A stretch of 64,000 bases of DNA from contig CP093831.1 in assembly GCA_033063855.1 (NCBI GenBank), positions 434,001-498,000 of the forward strand, read 5' to 3'. The notes below the pieces were generated by a model. It had not been told where the DNA came from. It ran no database searches and saw only the letters and a program-made list of their open reading frames with translations. Shown one piece after another: positions 50,501 through 59,826 of this stretch. The translations under genes were made by a program, and so were the position numbers. Numbering within the stretch: position 1 is the first letter of the stretch; every line of letters starts with the position of its first letter. Source of the stretch: Smittia aterrima. Its lineage: Eukaryota > Arthropoda > Insecta > Diptera > Chironomidae.

Positions 50501-52251
50501 CGAACAAGCAAAGCTCCGCCTTGAAATGAATTTGGAAACAATGCGTAAAGATGCCCGTCGTGAAGCTACACAAAGAGATGAAGAGGTCGAAGACATCCGA
50601 GGATCATCCTACAAAAAGATAAAAGCTCTTGAATGCCAGCTCGAACAAGAGCATGAAGAAAGAACTCTTTTAGTTCGTGAAAAACATGAACTTGAACGCA
50701 GATTGAATTCTTTCGAGGACCAGGATCGCGCTGAAAGAGCTGCAGAAGAAGCAGCCACACAAAAGCTTAAGAAAGATTTAAGAAAATGCAAGGCTCTATT
50801 AAGAGATGCACAAACGCAAATCGAGCGATCTAAAGCTGATTCCGCAGGAAAGGCTATCATTCGACAGCTCAGAAATCAACTCGAAGATTCTGAAACTTCT
50901 CGAACTCTTGCGATGAAGGCTCGTCAAACAGCCGAATCGGAGCTTTCTGATCTTCAAGCAACTTTAGATGAAGTTCAAAGAGCGAAATATGAGGCTGACG
51001 AGAAGGCTACGATTGCGCAACGAGATCGTGCTGAGCTTCAGGCGCAAATCGATGAAAACGAAGAAGAAATGAGTGAACTAATGAAGAAGTACAGTGCTAC
51101 TGTGAAGCAACTCAGCACTGAACAAGCAGCAATGACTAATTATGAAATCAAAATATCAGAATTGGAGTCAGAGAAAAATTCGATGAAGGAACAAATCTCT
51201 GAATTAACTGCCCGTTTAGAGAACGTTGAAAGCATGGGAGATTCCAATTCAAATCTTCAGAATAAACGTTTGGAGCTTCGCACGAAGGAGCTCGAGTCTC
51301 GTCTTGAATTCGAACACATGACACGTGCCCGACTCGAAGTTCAATGTAATCGACTTAAGGACTCAGTCGAAAAGGCTCAAAATGAGATCATGCAAGTGAA
51401 AACGAAAGAAGCTCACGCTCAGGAAGCTCTCAAGAAAACACAAAAGAGCTTGCGTGAGCTCCGCGATGAGTTCCACTCAATTTCGAATCGTGAGCAAGAA
51501 GGAGTTAACAAGCGAAAGGATTTGGAGAAGAGATTGGAGACTTCAGAAGCTGAATCAGCATCTGCACGAGGCGATCTGCGACTTGCCCTTCAGAGAATCG
51601 CTGATCTGCAACAAGCAATGGACGGTGAAGACAGCGAAGGATCAGAAAGGTAAGTTTTGATTTCTATGAAAATATAATTGAATGATGTGAATTTAATTTT
51701 AGTGACAACAGTGATGACTCGAGTGATGACTCTAGCGAACTCGATATGCGTCTCCGTCCTGCTTCAACATCTTCTCAATCCACCGGTGTCAACCGCGCCA
51801 CAAAAAGTTCGTTGAGTGATTCCACCAATGGCTTGAGCTTAAAAAATAATCACAATGCTAATAACACTAATCTAAATAAAAATAACACTAGCAATACGTT
51901 TGATGAACGTGACAATACGCCAAGGTAAGATGGATGTCTGCTTACTTCGCCGACAGGAATTTTGATATTTACCGCACTCACCTTTGGACGATAAGAATAA
52001 TTGGATTCGAAAAGCTTTTGTAACACTAAAGTACTTCGCGCTTGCAAAAAATTTAACAAAAACTGCACTAATGTTGATGTTGACTGCAATTTAACTAACC
52101 ACGAAGAAAATCATTGAACAACGTGAAACAACGATCAGTTTTTTCCCGTTCTAGAATTACAATTTCAACTCAACCGCAAGCGGAAGTCAGCGGAAAAGTC
52201 TTGAACGCCAACATCGTGAACCAATCGAACGGAAGTGACTCGTTCGTATAG
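17580..52251 (+). CDS. Mhcl: Class XVIII unconventional myosin (Mhcl), full-length PDZ form
   Basis: Fourteen coding exons: 17580-18137, 18200-18856, 28816-29199, 29260-31101, 31155-31349, 42238-42372, 42432-42659, 49334-49530, 49692-50043, 50100-50195, 50250-50435, 50496-51649, 51703-51924, 52155-52251; all phases agree, 2100 aa. Myosin XVIII is a poorly active or inactive ATPase that co-assembles with non-muscle myosin II and links actin to membranes. Domains: KE-rich start ([13 protein letters not shown], as in MYO18A); PDZ at about 268-355; motor at about 420-1220 with P-loop GRSGSGKT (574-581), NSNATRF in place of the usual switch I and VDSPGFQNP in place of the switch II DIxGFE; IQ motif [21 protein letters not shown] hinge; coiled coil to about residue 2000; Ser/Asn-rich tail ending DSFV. 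Introns of 10, 10.9 and 6.7 kb hold alternative first exons and two nested genes. AATAAA at 52725. Confidence 0.95.
19345..21012 (+). CDS. MYCBPAP: MYCBP-associated protein family (MYCBPAP-like), nested in Mhcl intron
   Basis: A single-exon 555-aa gene on the same strand as its host. The family match is from pattern memory: the block [12 protein letters not shown]...R.EMLLNSN...LR at about 93-130 followed by DFWKIPE (about 147-153) resembles the conserved core of MYCBPAP (WxxWLxxR...LLMN...FWxLPE). The middle region (about 250-380) has beta-rich segments ([28 protein letters not shown]) resembling an Ig-like/ASH fold, as in other axonemal proteins. The C terminus is helical and acidic/basic. 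Vertebrate MYCBPAP is testis-enriched and associated with the sperm flagellum, so male-biased expression is expected (inference). The absence of introns could reflect retroposition. AATAAA at 21017 starts only 5 bp after the stop codon. Confidence 0.72.
   Translation: MFRMKNTKLSTDSSKSQKSWSNVNLLTWQDIVGSQIIEAEEVAETFVSDVLKDVERFVDGRSSCSIIPLNNEAADLEVVEDKRLLNWQRWIKIREDESGKIKKLTYRRRQEMLLNSNPNDLRKILNHTANIEKSVSGFGTLDFWKIPEKSRKDLFLTLPKSHKFVTPFENVYTQTPDLILREQSITDDKTPPTLLKLFDEKFKKETKLFLPQLEKLALKGNDFSDESDEKPQDMKKTAIKFNEIRQSQKIEKPQVLLIEGIKVDKYFPHKNVLVDLTFESHEMKRETKILRLANCGEIAMNLTFKRAESEDDYLPKVFFFNKFSFRLIPDEVLLIPFYFFSNQTGLFRETWILDCFPEISRQCQIYVSLLGHTKALNIEEELVEIDNEITRKAAEYDSEETIKLLLQLSVTERKPLRKNLLNDQLEDHFNAMNSSLFYRSENVQCLAEIFGQICGGQEWNCDLQELYKLILEIDDRKRQKEFYEIFNENLSQLRNIPQTPFAREEKSMKFSMARNDLARFIEIFEEIMITESKPEKLIKKNFYSLINQIICILES
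25293..26072 (+). CDS. Mhcl: Mhcl alternative first coding exon (motor form without PDZ)
   Basis: An open exon beginning [14 protein letters not shown] and ending ...ASTEK directly before GTAAAC. The donor is phase 0, as is the next acceptor at 28816, so the product is 260 aa of new N terminus fused to the motor and tail (1955 aa in total). The segment is Ser/Arg-rich and disordered-looking, with proline motifs ([19 protein letters not shown]) that could bind SH3 domains. No in-frame ATG lies upstream before a stop. Vertebrate MYO18A also has a PDZ-less form, so this fits family biology. I rely on frame and splice phase only; a transcript start was not identified. Confidence 0.78.
31350..42237 (+). 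other. Mhcl intron 5 (10.9 kb)
   Basis: Separates the end of the motor (GPSQ) from the IQ exon (VLFRSGVL). It holds one large alternative first exon (37888-39921). Everything else is AT-rich sequence with short unsupported open frames. The 36.0-36.3 kb part, with a GCGCGC tract followed by long A-rich sequence, lies about 1.7 kb before that exon and could be its promoter or 5' UTR, but no clear core element was found. Confidence 0.55.
37888..39921 (+). CDS. Mhcl: Mhcl alternative first coding exon (motor-less, IQ plus coiled coil form)
   Basis: A 678-codon open exon beginning [18 protein letters not shown] and ending CKSE before GTAACA, phase 0. The next acceptor, 42238, is also phase 0 and gives [14 protein letters not shown], for a 1566-aa product without PDZ or motor. 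The segment is Ser/Lys-rich and basic with an acidic patch at about 88-115. It carries two SxIP motifs in basic/Ser contexts, SAIP (157-160) and SKIP (275-278), the signature used by microtubule plus-end proteins to bind EB1. The clean 2-kb frame and donor argue for real coding sequence. An alternative is an independent intronless nested gene that reads through the donor to a stop at 39948. Confidence 0.75.
43007..44442 (-). CDS. CLIP-domain trypsin-like serine protease, nested antisense in Mhcl
   Basis: Five exons on the minus strand: 44442-44370, 44259-44216, 44155-43288, a 10-nt microexon 43220-43211, and 43157-43007; phases agree, 381 aa. These secreted zymogens act in extracellular cascades (melanisation, Toll activation, clotting). 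Seen: signal peptide at about 1-20 ([14 protein letters not shown]); a CLIP domain with six Cys at about 47-93; an acidic linker; activation site FPK-IAGG with cleavage after Lys147; catalytic His191 (LSAAHC), Asp240 (ENDIAIL) and Ser331 (GDSGGP); and Asp six residues before the Ser, giving trypsin-like specificity. The triad is complete, so this is an active protease rather than a serine protease homologue. The microexon encodes the centre of GDSGG. The 44-nt exon 2 is the least certain part: it was chosen because it restores phase and has a GTAAGA donor. Confidence 0.88.
43211..43220 (-). other. 10-nt microexon with the catalytic Ser codon
   Basis: The read strand is TTTAAAG | GAGACAGCGG | GTGAGT. 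It is needed to join the upstream exon (...CQ plus one base) to the downstream exon (GGCCCTTTA...), giving the invariant GDSGGP. Flanking introns are 67 bp (43221-43287) and 53 bp (43158-43210). Skipping it would remove the serine and shift the frame by one. Confidence 0.85.
46666..47538 (+). CDS. Mhcl: Mhcl alternative first coding exon (coiled-coil-only form)
   Basis: A 291-codon open exon beginning [14 protein letters not shown] and ending TVCDEE before GTGAAT, phase 0. It fits the phase-0 acceptor at 49334 ([12 protein letters not shown]), giving a 1058-aa protein with only the coiled coil and tail. The peptide is rich in Ser, Arg and Tyr ([38 protein letters not shown]) and looks disordered and phosphorylatable. 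No myosin neck is included. Likely transcription from about 46.2 kb (an untranslated stretch precedes it) is inferred, not seen. It could instead be a small independent gene ending at the in-frame stop at 47574. Confidence 0.72.
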
Positions 52252-53472
52252 AAATGGATTCGGACGGCGTTTTATCTATGTTATCCTTAATTTAGAGTTT
52301 CATGAACTTAAGTAAGATTCTTCAATTTTCAAATTTATTTTTTCATCAAAGTTGAACGAAAAAAAATCAAAATTTCTTTTCTATTTTCCTAATTTTTTAT
52401 TTTCATTCGCTCTGTTAGCGTTAATTTAGTAAAATTTTCTTTCAAACCATTTATTTATATGTACTTGGATTAAGCCGTTGTAAGTTTAATAGAAAGTTAG
52501 AGCAACAACAGAATCAAGAAACAAACATAATCATTTATCGTAAGGAGACAGTGTTCTTGTCTCATTGCATAATCAAAAGAGAAATATTTTAGTTTTCATG
52601 TGTATTATTATCGATAACTGAATATTGAATTAATTTACTCGCTTAAGTGCAAATTGTTTATCATTTCATTTCGTTTGTCGAATAATGTTTTCCCTAAGTT
52701 TCGTGAACTTATCTGAAAGCCGTAAATAAAGAGAAAACTTGTTATTAGAGAAAACCTTTTTAGTTTTTACATTTTATTTTTATTTTGTAAAACGATTTTA
52801 GTTTTGCCGCCGTCAGAGGAAATTTCATCGAAAAGTACAAAAATATTTGCAGGATATTTCTGTTGCTTTTGATGAACGTAAATATTAAATGAATCATAAA
52901 AATAAGTAGAACGATCGTCGTGGATAAATGTCTTGAAGGAAACTTTCTACTCAAAATATCTAATATTACTCAAATGTTGAAAATGAAAATGAAGACTCAG
53001 TCCAGAATAGCAACGAAAAGAATTTTTAACATTGATTGAAGGAAATTGTTTCAAGTTTAGATGAGAAATTAGCCAATTGGATGTTGGGTTTTGATGAAGA
53101 TAATGTAGTTGTTGAGCCATTTGTCCGCTCGTTCCTTTTTTGAATCTGTTTCGAATTTCATTAGAATTTTAATTGAGACACTTTTTAATATTTTGTCAAA
53201 CAGTTTTGATGTAAATCCCCACAAAAAAGTTTTTTTATTGATGAATACTTGAGAATAAAACAGTAACAAACAAATTTGTATTCATTTCGTTTTCATATGA
53301 AAAGCTGGGGAACGTTCCAGTTTCAATTTCAGGTCTCGCTCAGCTCTCTCGCATTACTTCGGGAGTTTTTTTTTTGGATCCTTTCGATTAGAACGAGATT
53401 TCACCTCATTTCGCTTCGTGTCGTTGAGTTATTAAGTCTGAATTTTATTTCGCTGGCTATAAAAGTTTAAAA
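52252..53472. other. Mhcl 3' UTR and intergenic spacer
   Basis: The 3' UTR runs to about 52750 (AATAAA at 52725-52730). The following 700 bp, up to the next start codon, is AT-rich and holds the SDR promoter. Short minus-strand open frames at 52760-52954 and 53069-53269 are unsupported. Confidence 0.6.
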
Positions 53473-54557
53473 ATGAATGCAATGGATGTAAGTTAGCTTG
53501 GACGTAAGATTGCTTTGAAAATCTTCTAATTTTTCCTTTTCTAAACAGTCGTACGATGCCATATCCCAAGGATTTTCTATAACAGGCATGATCGACGGGA
53601 TCTTCAAAATGGTTCTAACTTATACCAGGATGATGTTTGCACTTCCTGCTATTTTCATCTCGCTCTACATTACGGGCCTTGAGGCGTTTTGGAGTGCCTT
53701 GAAGTATCACATCTTTGCCTCGCCAGCTCGCCCACTTCACAACGATATTGTATTGGTAAGTTTCGGAAATGTCACATGGAATAAATTAACCTCAATGTTT
53801 GATTTTGATAATAGGTCATTGGATCGGACACGGAACTCGGTCGAGCAATCTCAACTCAAGTTGTGAGAATGCGTGGAACAGTAGTATGTGTCGATTCATC
53901 TAAAGAACGCGGTGAAGCTTTCGTTAAATCAATCAACGATCCATCAACAAGTATCACTGGCCCAAAGGCGTTTTTCTTTGAATGTGACGTCACACGAAAA
54001 GACCTCATGGCTACAGTTATCGACTCAATTACGAAGGATATTGGTGACATTTCAGTTCTGATAAATTGTATGGAGCATAGTCTGATCGCAACCTATTACG
54101 ACGTAAGTAATTTGCTGACTTCAATCGCTTTAAATTACCTAAACTTTAAAATTTTCAGGTCTACAAACTTGTTTTACCGATCATGAAAGGAAACAAGAAG
54201 GGAACACTCGTGTTCATGCGTACATCTGATTTTGAGGCTCGTCATGCTATTCATACTCTCTACGAAACTATCAGCCAAGAATTGAAGGAAACAAAAGCCA
54301 GAGTCTCGACAGTTTTTGCAACGGTATACCCTAAGATCTCGGCCACAGCAGATGATACCAGTCTCTTCAATACATCAGTTATCGGACCAGACGCTGCTGC
54401 TCAATCAATTCTAGAAGGTGTTTCCAAGAAACGTAAGGAACTCTTTCTTCCTGGTTACATGGTCTATTGCAGCTTCTGGATGAAACTTTTGCCTCCCGTC
54501 GTGACAGGACGATTGGAAAACATATTGTTCACCGAAACAAAAGCAAAAGTAGTCTAA
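53473..54557 (+). CDS. Degenerate short-chain dehydrogenase (SDR16C-like), probable pseudoenzyme
   Basis: Four exons: 53473-53487, 53549-53755, 53815-54102, 54159-54557; 302 aa. The fold is SDR, closest by eye to the membrane-bound 16C / 17-beta-HSD11-13 group: an N-terminal hydrophobic segment (about 23-50), strand DIVLVIGSDTELGRAIS (about 70-86), VVCVDSS, FFECDVT, DISVLIN and a C-terminal LPP.V..RL motif. Key residues are missing: TGxxxGxG is reduced to IGSDTELG, NNAG is replaced by NCME, and the YxxxK segment is absent because the strand ending LVFMRTSDF runs almost directly into the helix HAIHTLYETISQEL, as if about 12-15 residues were deleted. The frame is intact and the splice sites are good, so the gene is likely expressed but not a classical dehydrogenase. 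AATAAA at 54650. Confidence 0.8.
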
Positions 54558-55067
54558 TTGCCAGTCCATTGAACCACCAGCAGCAGTCTTTTCATTGTTT
54601 TTAATATTGTTCTTTTTTCCACTTCCCTGTTTTCATTGTAAAATCTTGTAATAAAATAAAATAAATTTCGAGTAGAGTAAACTCATTCTGTTATTTTATT
54701 CCATCATCAATGCTTCAAAATCATTTTATGAAAATCGTTGTTTCAAGCTCGGCATTGGCTTCAGCTTCATGGTTCGCTCGATATGTTCAACAAAACTGTT
54801 AATTTCACGCTCAATGCTTGAACTCAATGAATGATTTAGTTTTAAAATCATCTAATATAATTATGGCTAAACTTGAATGGAAATCGAAGCGAAACGATTC
54901 AGCAAAGCATTTCACTCTCTTGCTCTCCTCAAATTTCACTGAAATCTAATGTGATGTTAAATAAACTTTTATCTATGATGACAAGAAGCGATAATATTTT
55001 ATTTTTGATTCATTTAATGAGAATATTCGAAAACATTATTTTTGAAGGCTCGATCGTCGCCAATGCT

Positions 55068-55118
55068 TTATCCGATGAGTGTACACAAAGCTCGCTTGTA
55101 ATCGCCCTTGCAATCGTC
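55068..55118 (-). CDS. AnxB9: Annexin alternative terminal exon B
   Basis: The read strand begins after a CATTACAG acceptor. In phase 0 it reads DDCKGDYKRALCTLIG then stop, a clear variant of the annexin C-terminal helix [16 protein letters not shown] encoded by exon A. It is the exon most distal to the core gene, about 2.1 kb downstream of exon 57300-57185. Confidence 0.82.
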   Translation of the reverse strand, partial: DDCKGDYKRALCTLIG

Positions 55119-55470
55119 CTGTAATGAAATCAAAAATATTTAAAGAACAATTTTGTTTGTTTCTTCTTTCCATCGTTCTACTTTAACTTTTTATTGTGCT
55201 CATAACACATTCATAAATATTTATGCAAAAAAAAACATTTATCAAAAAAATGGTTTTATGTAAAAATTTATTTGATTTGAACTGAATTTATTTTTGAGAA
55301 TTTTCTCCTCCTGAGTGAAGGAGACGATTAATTGAATATTTAGAGAATTAATTCGAGAACAAGTGGTTAACATACATCGAAGGAGAAATGGTTTAATAAA
55401 TTTATAATCTTCCACTGAAGTTAATGCGTAAGGCTGCGTAATTATCTTTAAATACTTTTTTAGAGTTGCT

Positions 55471-55524
55471 TTAGTAAGCAACGAGAGAAGCCAGCAACTC
55501 CCCCAAGTCACCACCCGCGTCCTC
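55471..55524 (-). CDS. AnxB9: Annexin alternative terminal exon C
   Basis: After a TTTTAG acceptor, the phase-0 reading is EDAGGDLGELLASLVAY then stop (18 codons including stop). It keeps the length and the LL.SL helix pattern of the annexin C terminus but little identity to exons A and B, so it is a diverged alternative end. It lies between exons A and B. Chance is possible for so short a segment, but acceptor, phase, length and hydrophobic pattern all fit. Confidence 0.65.
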   Translation of the reverse strand, partial: EDAGGDLGELLASLVAY

Positions 55525-56722
55525 CTAAAATCAGAAAGGATTTGTTTTGGTTTGATTTGAGATTTTTTTTTTCTTCTTCAACAGTGCCGATAAATACTAG
55601 CCAAAAATAAATTTTTACATAAAATATAAAATGTTTTGTGAGTGAAACCATTCGTCTTCTCGTTTAGGAGAAGATTACAGGTAAACAATTAGACTGTTCT
55701 GATTCAAAAACTCAACTCAAAAGCAATGAAACACGTGCAAGCATTGGAATTACATTTCTTTTAAAATTAATTATTGGTAACACATTCGCGACAGTTTCAA
55801 TCATCGCAGATACAAGCTGTGATGATTCAGAAGAAGTAGAATGAAGAAGGGGGAAGCTTATGCTTGTTTTTAATATGCAACGAGTGTGAACAACAAGTAT
55901 CCGATCTCTAGATTCAGCTCATCCTACGAAACGAAAAGATTTTTTCATTTAAAAAAGTTATGCTATCGATTAAGCTACTTAGTTAACAAGTTTTGCCTTG
56001 CACATGCAATTGAGGTAGTTCTTGAATAAGCTTTGCTTGATTAATAGACATTGAAAGAATTATGCTTCATTTGTTATTTTGCAATCTGTTCATGTGATTT
56101 AGGATTGTGCACGAACAGAAAGCAAATGAAGCGAATGAACTGTGATAGTAAGAGAAATCAAATCTAGTCAGCCTTTATCCACCTGAGAAGTTAAATTAAT
56201 TAAACGAACGTAACGGAAAATTAAACTGCTAGAAAGATGTTGTGCTTATCACGCGATGCACGCTTAGCTCCGTCTCGCTCACTCTCACATATTGATTTGT
56301 GAAGCTTTTGCTCCACTTGCCATCGCACGACTGCTGTAATTTTCTCATCTCTAAAAACTCCAACGAGCGATGTCGCTTTTAAAACTTTATTAGACAATCT
56401 TCGGGTTTTCATATAAATCGAAGCATTTAAAAGGCCACGAAAGCAGAAGACATCAAACAGCATTATCAAGAGAAAAGAAAAATGCTTCTTATGTGTATGT
56501 GCGAGCTAAGTTCTAAGAATTTTTGTTAAGTGTATTCGTTGTGCAAAACAGATCAAAACACATAAAGCAAGAAACTCTGGAACATCAAACTCAAAAACTT
56601 TTTTCTAAATCGAACTTAATGATTCTTGTGTTGTGCTTGTGTTGGTCTGATTTGTGTCGCTTAATGACTAAAGGTTTTCTCAACCGTGCGAGAGGAGATT
56701 CGGAAGAAGGGAAAGATTCGCT

Positions 56723-56773
56723 TTATCCGAGAATGGCCATCAAAGCTTTCTTGTAATCGCCGCTTGTATCGCC
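56723..56773 (-). CDS. AnxB9: Annexin terminal exon A (canonical)
   Basis: After a TTTTTTAG acceptor, the phase-0 reading is [16 protein letters not shown] then stop, the standard end of an annexin fourth repeat. It joins ...SLESWVK from exon 57300-57185 to give a 323-aa protein. Confidence 0.9.
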   Translation of the reverse strand, partial: GDTSGDYKKALMAILG

Positions 56774-59700
56774 CTAAAAAAGAATAGTGTTCCGTCATTC
56801 TAAGATATTTCAACTAGCTACAAACATCATCGTCTTTCAAAGAAAATGTGTTATTAACACTACAGGCAAATAATTACACATCAGTCATTCGTGGCAAACA
56901 GAAGAGAATTCAAAGCGCGTATGATTTTATCTCGACGAGTGAGAGAGAAAATAACTTTTCATGACATCAGTCGAGGTTGGGTTGTCGCGAAGCGATGGAA
57001 GTTCAGAAAATTTTCGGAGGGAGCAGTTCGAATAAAATGACGCGAGATGTGTTAATTTCGTGAGAATAATTTTGTTTTTCTACTGCTTGCATGTTAATAG
57101 AAGCCTACGAACAGTCAATCGTTCACAGTGGTACAAACAACAGAGATGGCCAGTTAGTTCATGAGAATAATTTGTGACAATTACCTTGACCCACGACTCC
57201 AAAGATTTGCCGTATTTAGCCTCGAAAGCTTCCTTGATGTCACCAAGGTCAATCTCTGAGCGCGAAACAATAATGCGGATGAGTGTCTTGTCGTTGGTTC
57301 CTAGCCGGAAAGATAAATATTTGATTTAAAAAACTTTTATGCAATTGCTATCGATTTTCAATGATACCTAATCCAGACATGGAATCGTGAAGTTTCTCGG
57401 CGAAGAAGTCAACCTTCGATTTAACGACCTTGGCTGTGAATTTGAAAAAATGTTATTAACACTAATTGAGCAAAAATGTTCAATGAATATTACAGATGGC
57501 CAAGAATCCCTTCTCAACATTTCCTGAGAATTCACGTTTGATTGCGCTCTCGATGTCATGTCCAGCCATGGCTTCGTATTCCAAGAAAATTTGACGAAGT
57601 TGTTGGTAAGATCTGGTTACAAGGACCATGTTGAAAACTGATTCGTCAGTTCCCCATTGGCCTTCACCAGCTTCGAACAATGCAGTGGCGTCAGCGATAG
57701 CAGCGGATTGATCAACACCGTTGTTTTCTTCGCGGTTTCCTTGGACCAAAGACACGCACAATCGCTTGAAAAATCCAGAAGTATCACCCTTCAAGTCGCT
57801 CTCCAAGGTGTTGCCATAAAGCTGTTCGTAGAATTCAGCAATCGTGCGAATGCCGTAGTTGGACAATGTGCACAAAATTTCAATAATGGCTTCCTCGTCA
57901 GTTCCAATTCCGCTGATGGCGTCATGCAATTCCTTTGCGTAGAATTGAGGCAATGGAGTCATCAAAGCGAGAATGACGTCTTCAAACTTTCCTCCTAACT
58001 CTGATTTCAAGTCGGAGATCAGATCTTTTCCAAAGTTTGTTTTGAAAGCCGAAGCGATTTCCAATCGTTGAACGATTCCACGACGAGCAAGAATCTCGAT
58101 GATTGCTTTTTCATCTGCAAAACGATGAATCACTGAATCATGTCGAAGTTTCGAGAGTATTCTCAAATCTTACCGGTTCCGAAGCCCTTCATGGCCTTGC
58201 GCAAGACTGCAGCATCTTCATTTGGATCAAATGGATCCGCTGGGAAAACACTTGGTTGGCACTGCAAAGAAATTTTTCGATTAAATCAAATCTAAGCTAA
58301 TGGCAGTTTAACGAAATCATGTGCGTGACACATGTCCATCGATTTTCTCCTCCATCGCTCTGTTATCATAGAACGAAGTCAACAATAAAAAGGCCCTAAA
58401 ATGTTTTCTCGTCAAGGTCAACTGATGGGTTGACTCATGAATGATGATCCAACAAGAAAACATTTCCACCCTGCACACCCCGTTCACTACAAATTTAGTT
58501 TACCGTTCGTTTACTCATTCTTGATGAATTTCTTTTGAAAGGAGAATTTTTAATGAATCAGTGATTCACGCCCAAGATCCGAAAATAGTGAAATGTGTGG
58601 TTTCTTGGCTTCTCTTTTACTGCGCGATGACACCACGTCTCGACTCGTCCACTGACTTTTAACAACAGAAAAAATAACACGCGAAATAATGAAACTTTAA
58701 ACACAAACGCGAAACTTCTCCCGAAAAGCAAAATCAACGACTCGACTCTTGCTTCTCTGTTTAATTTGTTTATGGTGGTGGCATTAAAAAAAAGGCATAT
58801 AAAAGCGTTTGTGATGCCCAAGGCTGATACCGGCACGTATTCGCCTTCGTGTGTATCGATGGGGAGCTTAGCGCAATTGTGTAACCATTCGCATAGCTTC
58901 ATCTCGCTCTTCAAAACGCGCGCGTAATTTTTCATAATTCTGTTCGAGAATGTGAAGTTAATTTAGATAATTGGGTGGCGGAACATCGCGATGGCAAACA
59001 GCGTATGTAAAGCTCTACGTCAGGACATGTTTCGTGTCTTGGTTCTATCGAAGATTGACTTCTCTTCGGCATGCAAAACACACAAGCGCAAGCTCAGTTT
59101 AACGAGATACTGCGCAGAAATTGGTGTGGGGTCGTAGAAAGGTCTCACATGTTTGTGTTTCTTCGATCACCGGTAGATCGGCTTTAAATTATTTCTTATT
59201 TCTGCTCTACTCATTGAGAGGAAGAATTGGCGAAAAGACGAAACTCAAGATTTCTTGCGAAGTCAAAATATATTTTGATTGCTTCAGAAATAATTTTCAA
59301 GTTCAGGTTTATTCTTGTAGCTACTCAATTAATCTTCACTTGTTGTTTACGCGTTGTAAACGAAATCAAGAGTTACCACTATACACGAGCATCAGTAATA
59401 GCTCGGAACTTGTTTGCTGAGAAGAAATGATGAATTAAACAATACAAAAGACAAACGTATGAGAAGAACTGACGAAGCGTTCGCGAAATATTCAGCGCTC
59501 TCGGTCTTTACGCTTCATCGTCGTCGCTGGGAACGAAATAAAAGTGCCGAAACTAAAATCTCATGAGCAAAAATTACATCATTGTTATATTATTTCATTC
59601 TCGCTTATTCTTTCCTCTCCAAAAAATTGACCTTGAATGTGTCACGGGATGGGAGTCATCGCGGGGAATGGATCAGCGACGGATCGCGGGGGTGCGAGGA

Positions 59701-59826
59701 GATTTTTTTTTTCATCTTTTATAATAGGACATGCTTGCCAATCAGCTTAGTAATTAGAGATTCTCAACACTTGCAAATATAGAAACAACTACTCACTTGG
59801 AATGGATAATAAGCTGCTGAACTCAT
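56723..59826 (-). CDS. AnxB9: Annexin B9-like calcium/phospholipid-binding protein
   Basis: Exons on the minus strand: 59826-59797, 58261-58174, 58114-57494, 57433-57368, 57300-57185, then one of three terminal exons (A shown, 56773-56723); 323 aa with A. Annexins bind acidic membranes in a calcium-dependent way and act in trafficking and cortical spectrin organisation. Four annexin repeats are visible with their calcium-loop signatures: GFGTDEKAI (about 38-46), [18 protein letters not shown] and GLGTNDKTL. The N-terminal tail is short ([17 protein letters not shown]) and split by a 1.5 kb first intron. Length is normal. The three terminal exons share acceptor phase and are mutually exclusive by position, so isoforms differ only in the last 16-17 residues. 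Confidence 0.92.
58262..59796 (-). other. Annexin first intron (1.5 kb)
   Basis: No gene supported. A strong TATAAAAG occurs at 58798-58805 on the plus strand (antisense to annexin), but no coding sequence or initiator follows at a suitable distance. Otherwise AT-rich with short chance frames. Confidence 0.5.

Larger units (their letters stand above)
54558..57184. other. 3' region of the annexin gene with alternative last exons
   Basis: Apart from the three short annexin terminal exons (55068-55118, 55471-55524, 56723-56773), I see no gene. The SDR poly(A) cluster at 54650-54666 (+) and a minus-strand AATAAA (complement at 54695-54700) face each other about 30 bp apart, which would end the longest annexin transcript. 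A let-7-like 9-mer at 56011 is not in a hairpin. Confidence 0.6.

Noticed and set aside
56011..56032. let-7-like start TGAGGTAGT
   Set aside because: Sequence diverges from let-7 after nine bases and no hairpin partner is visible in the flanks.
57657..57998. Plus-strand 113-codon open frame over the annexin core exon
   Set aside because: Antisense shadow of the annexin repeats.
58798..58805. TATAAAAG in annexin intron 1, plus strand
   Set aside because: No initiator and no coding sequence follow at a credible distance; kept only as a note in the intron entry.
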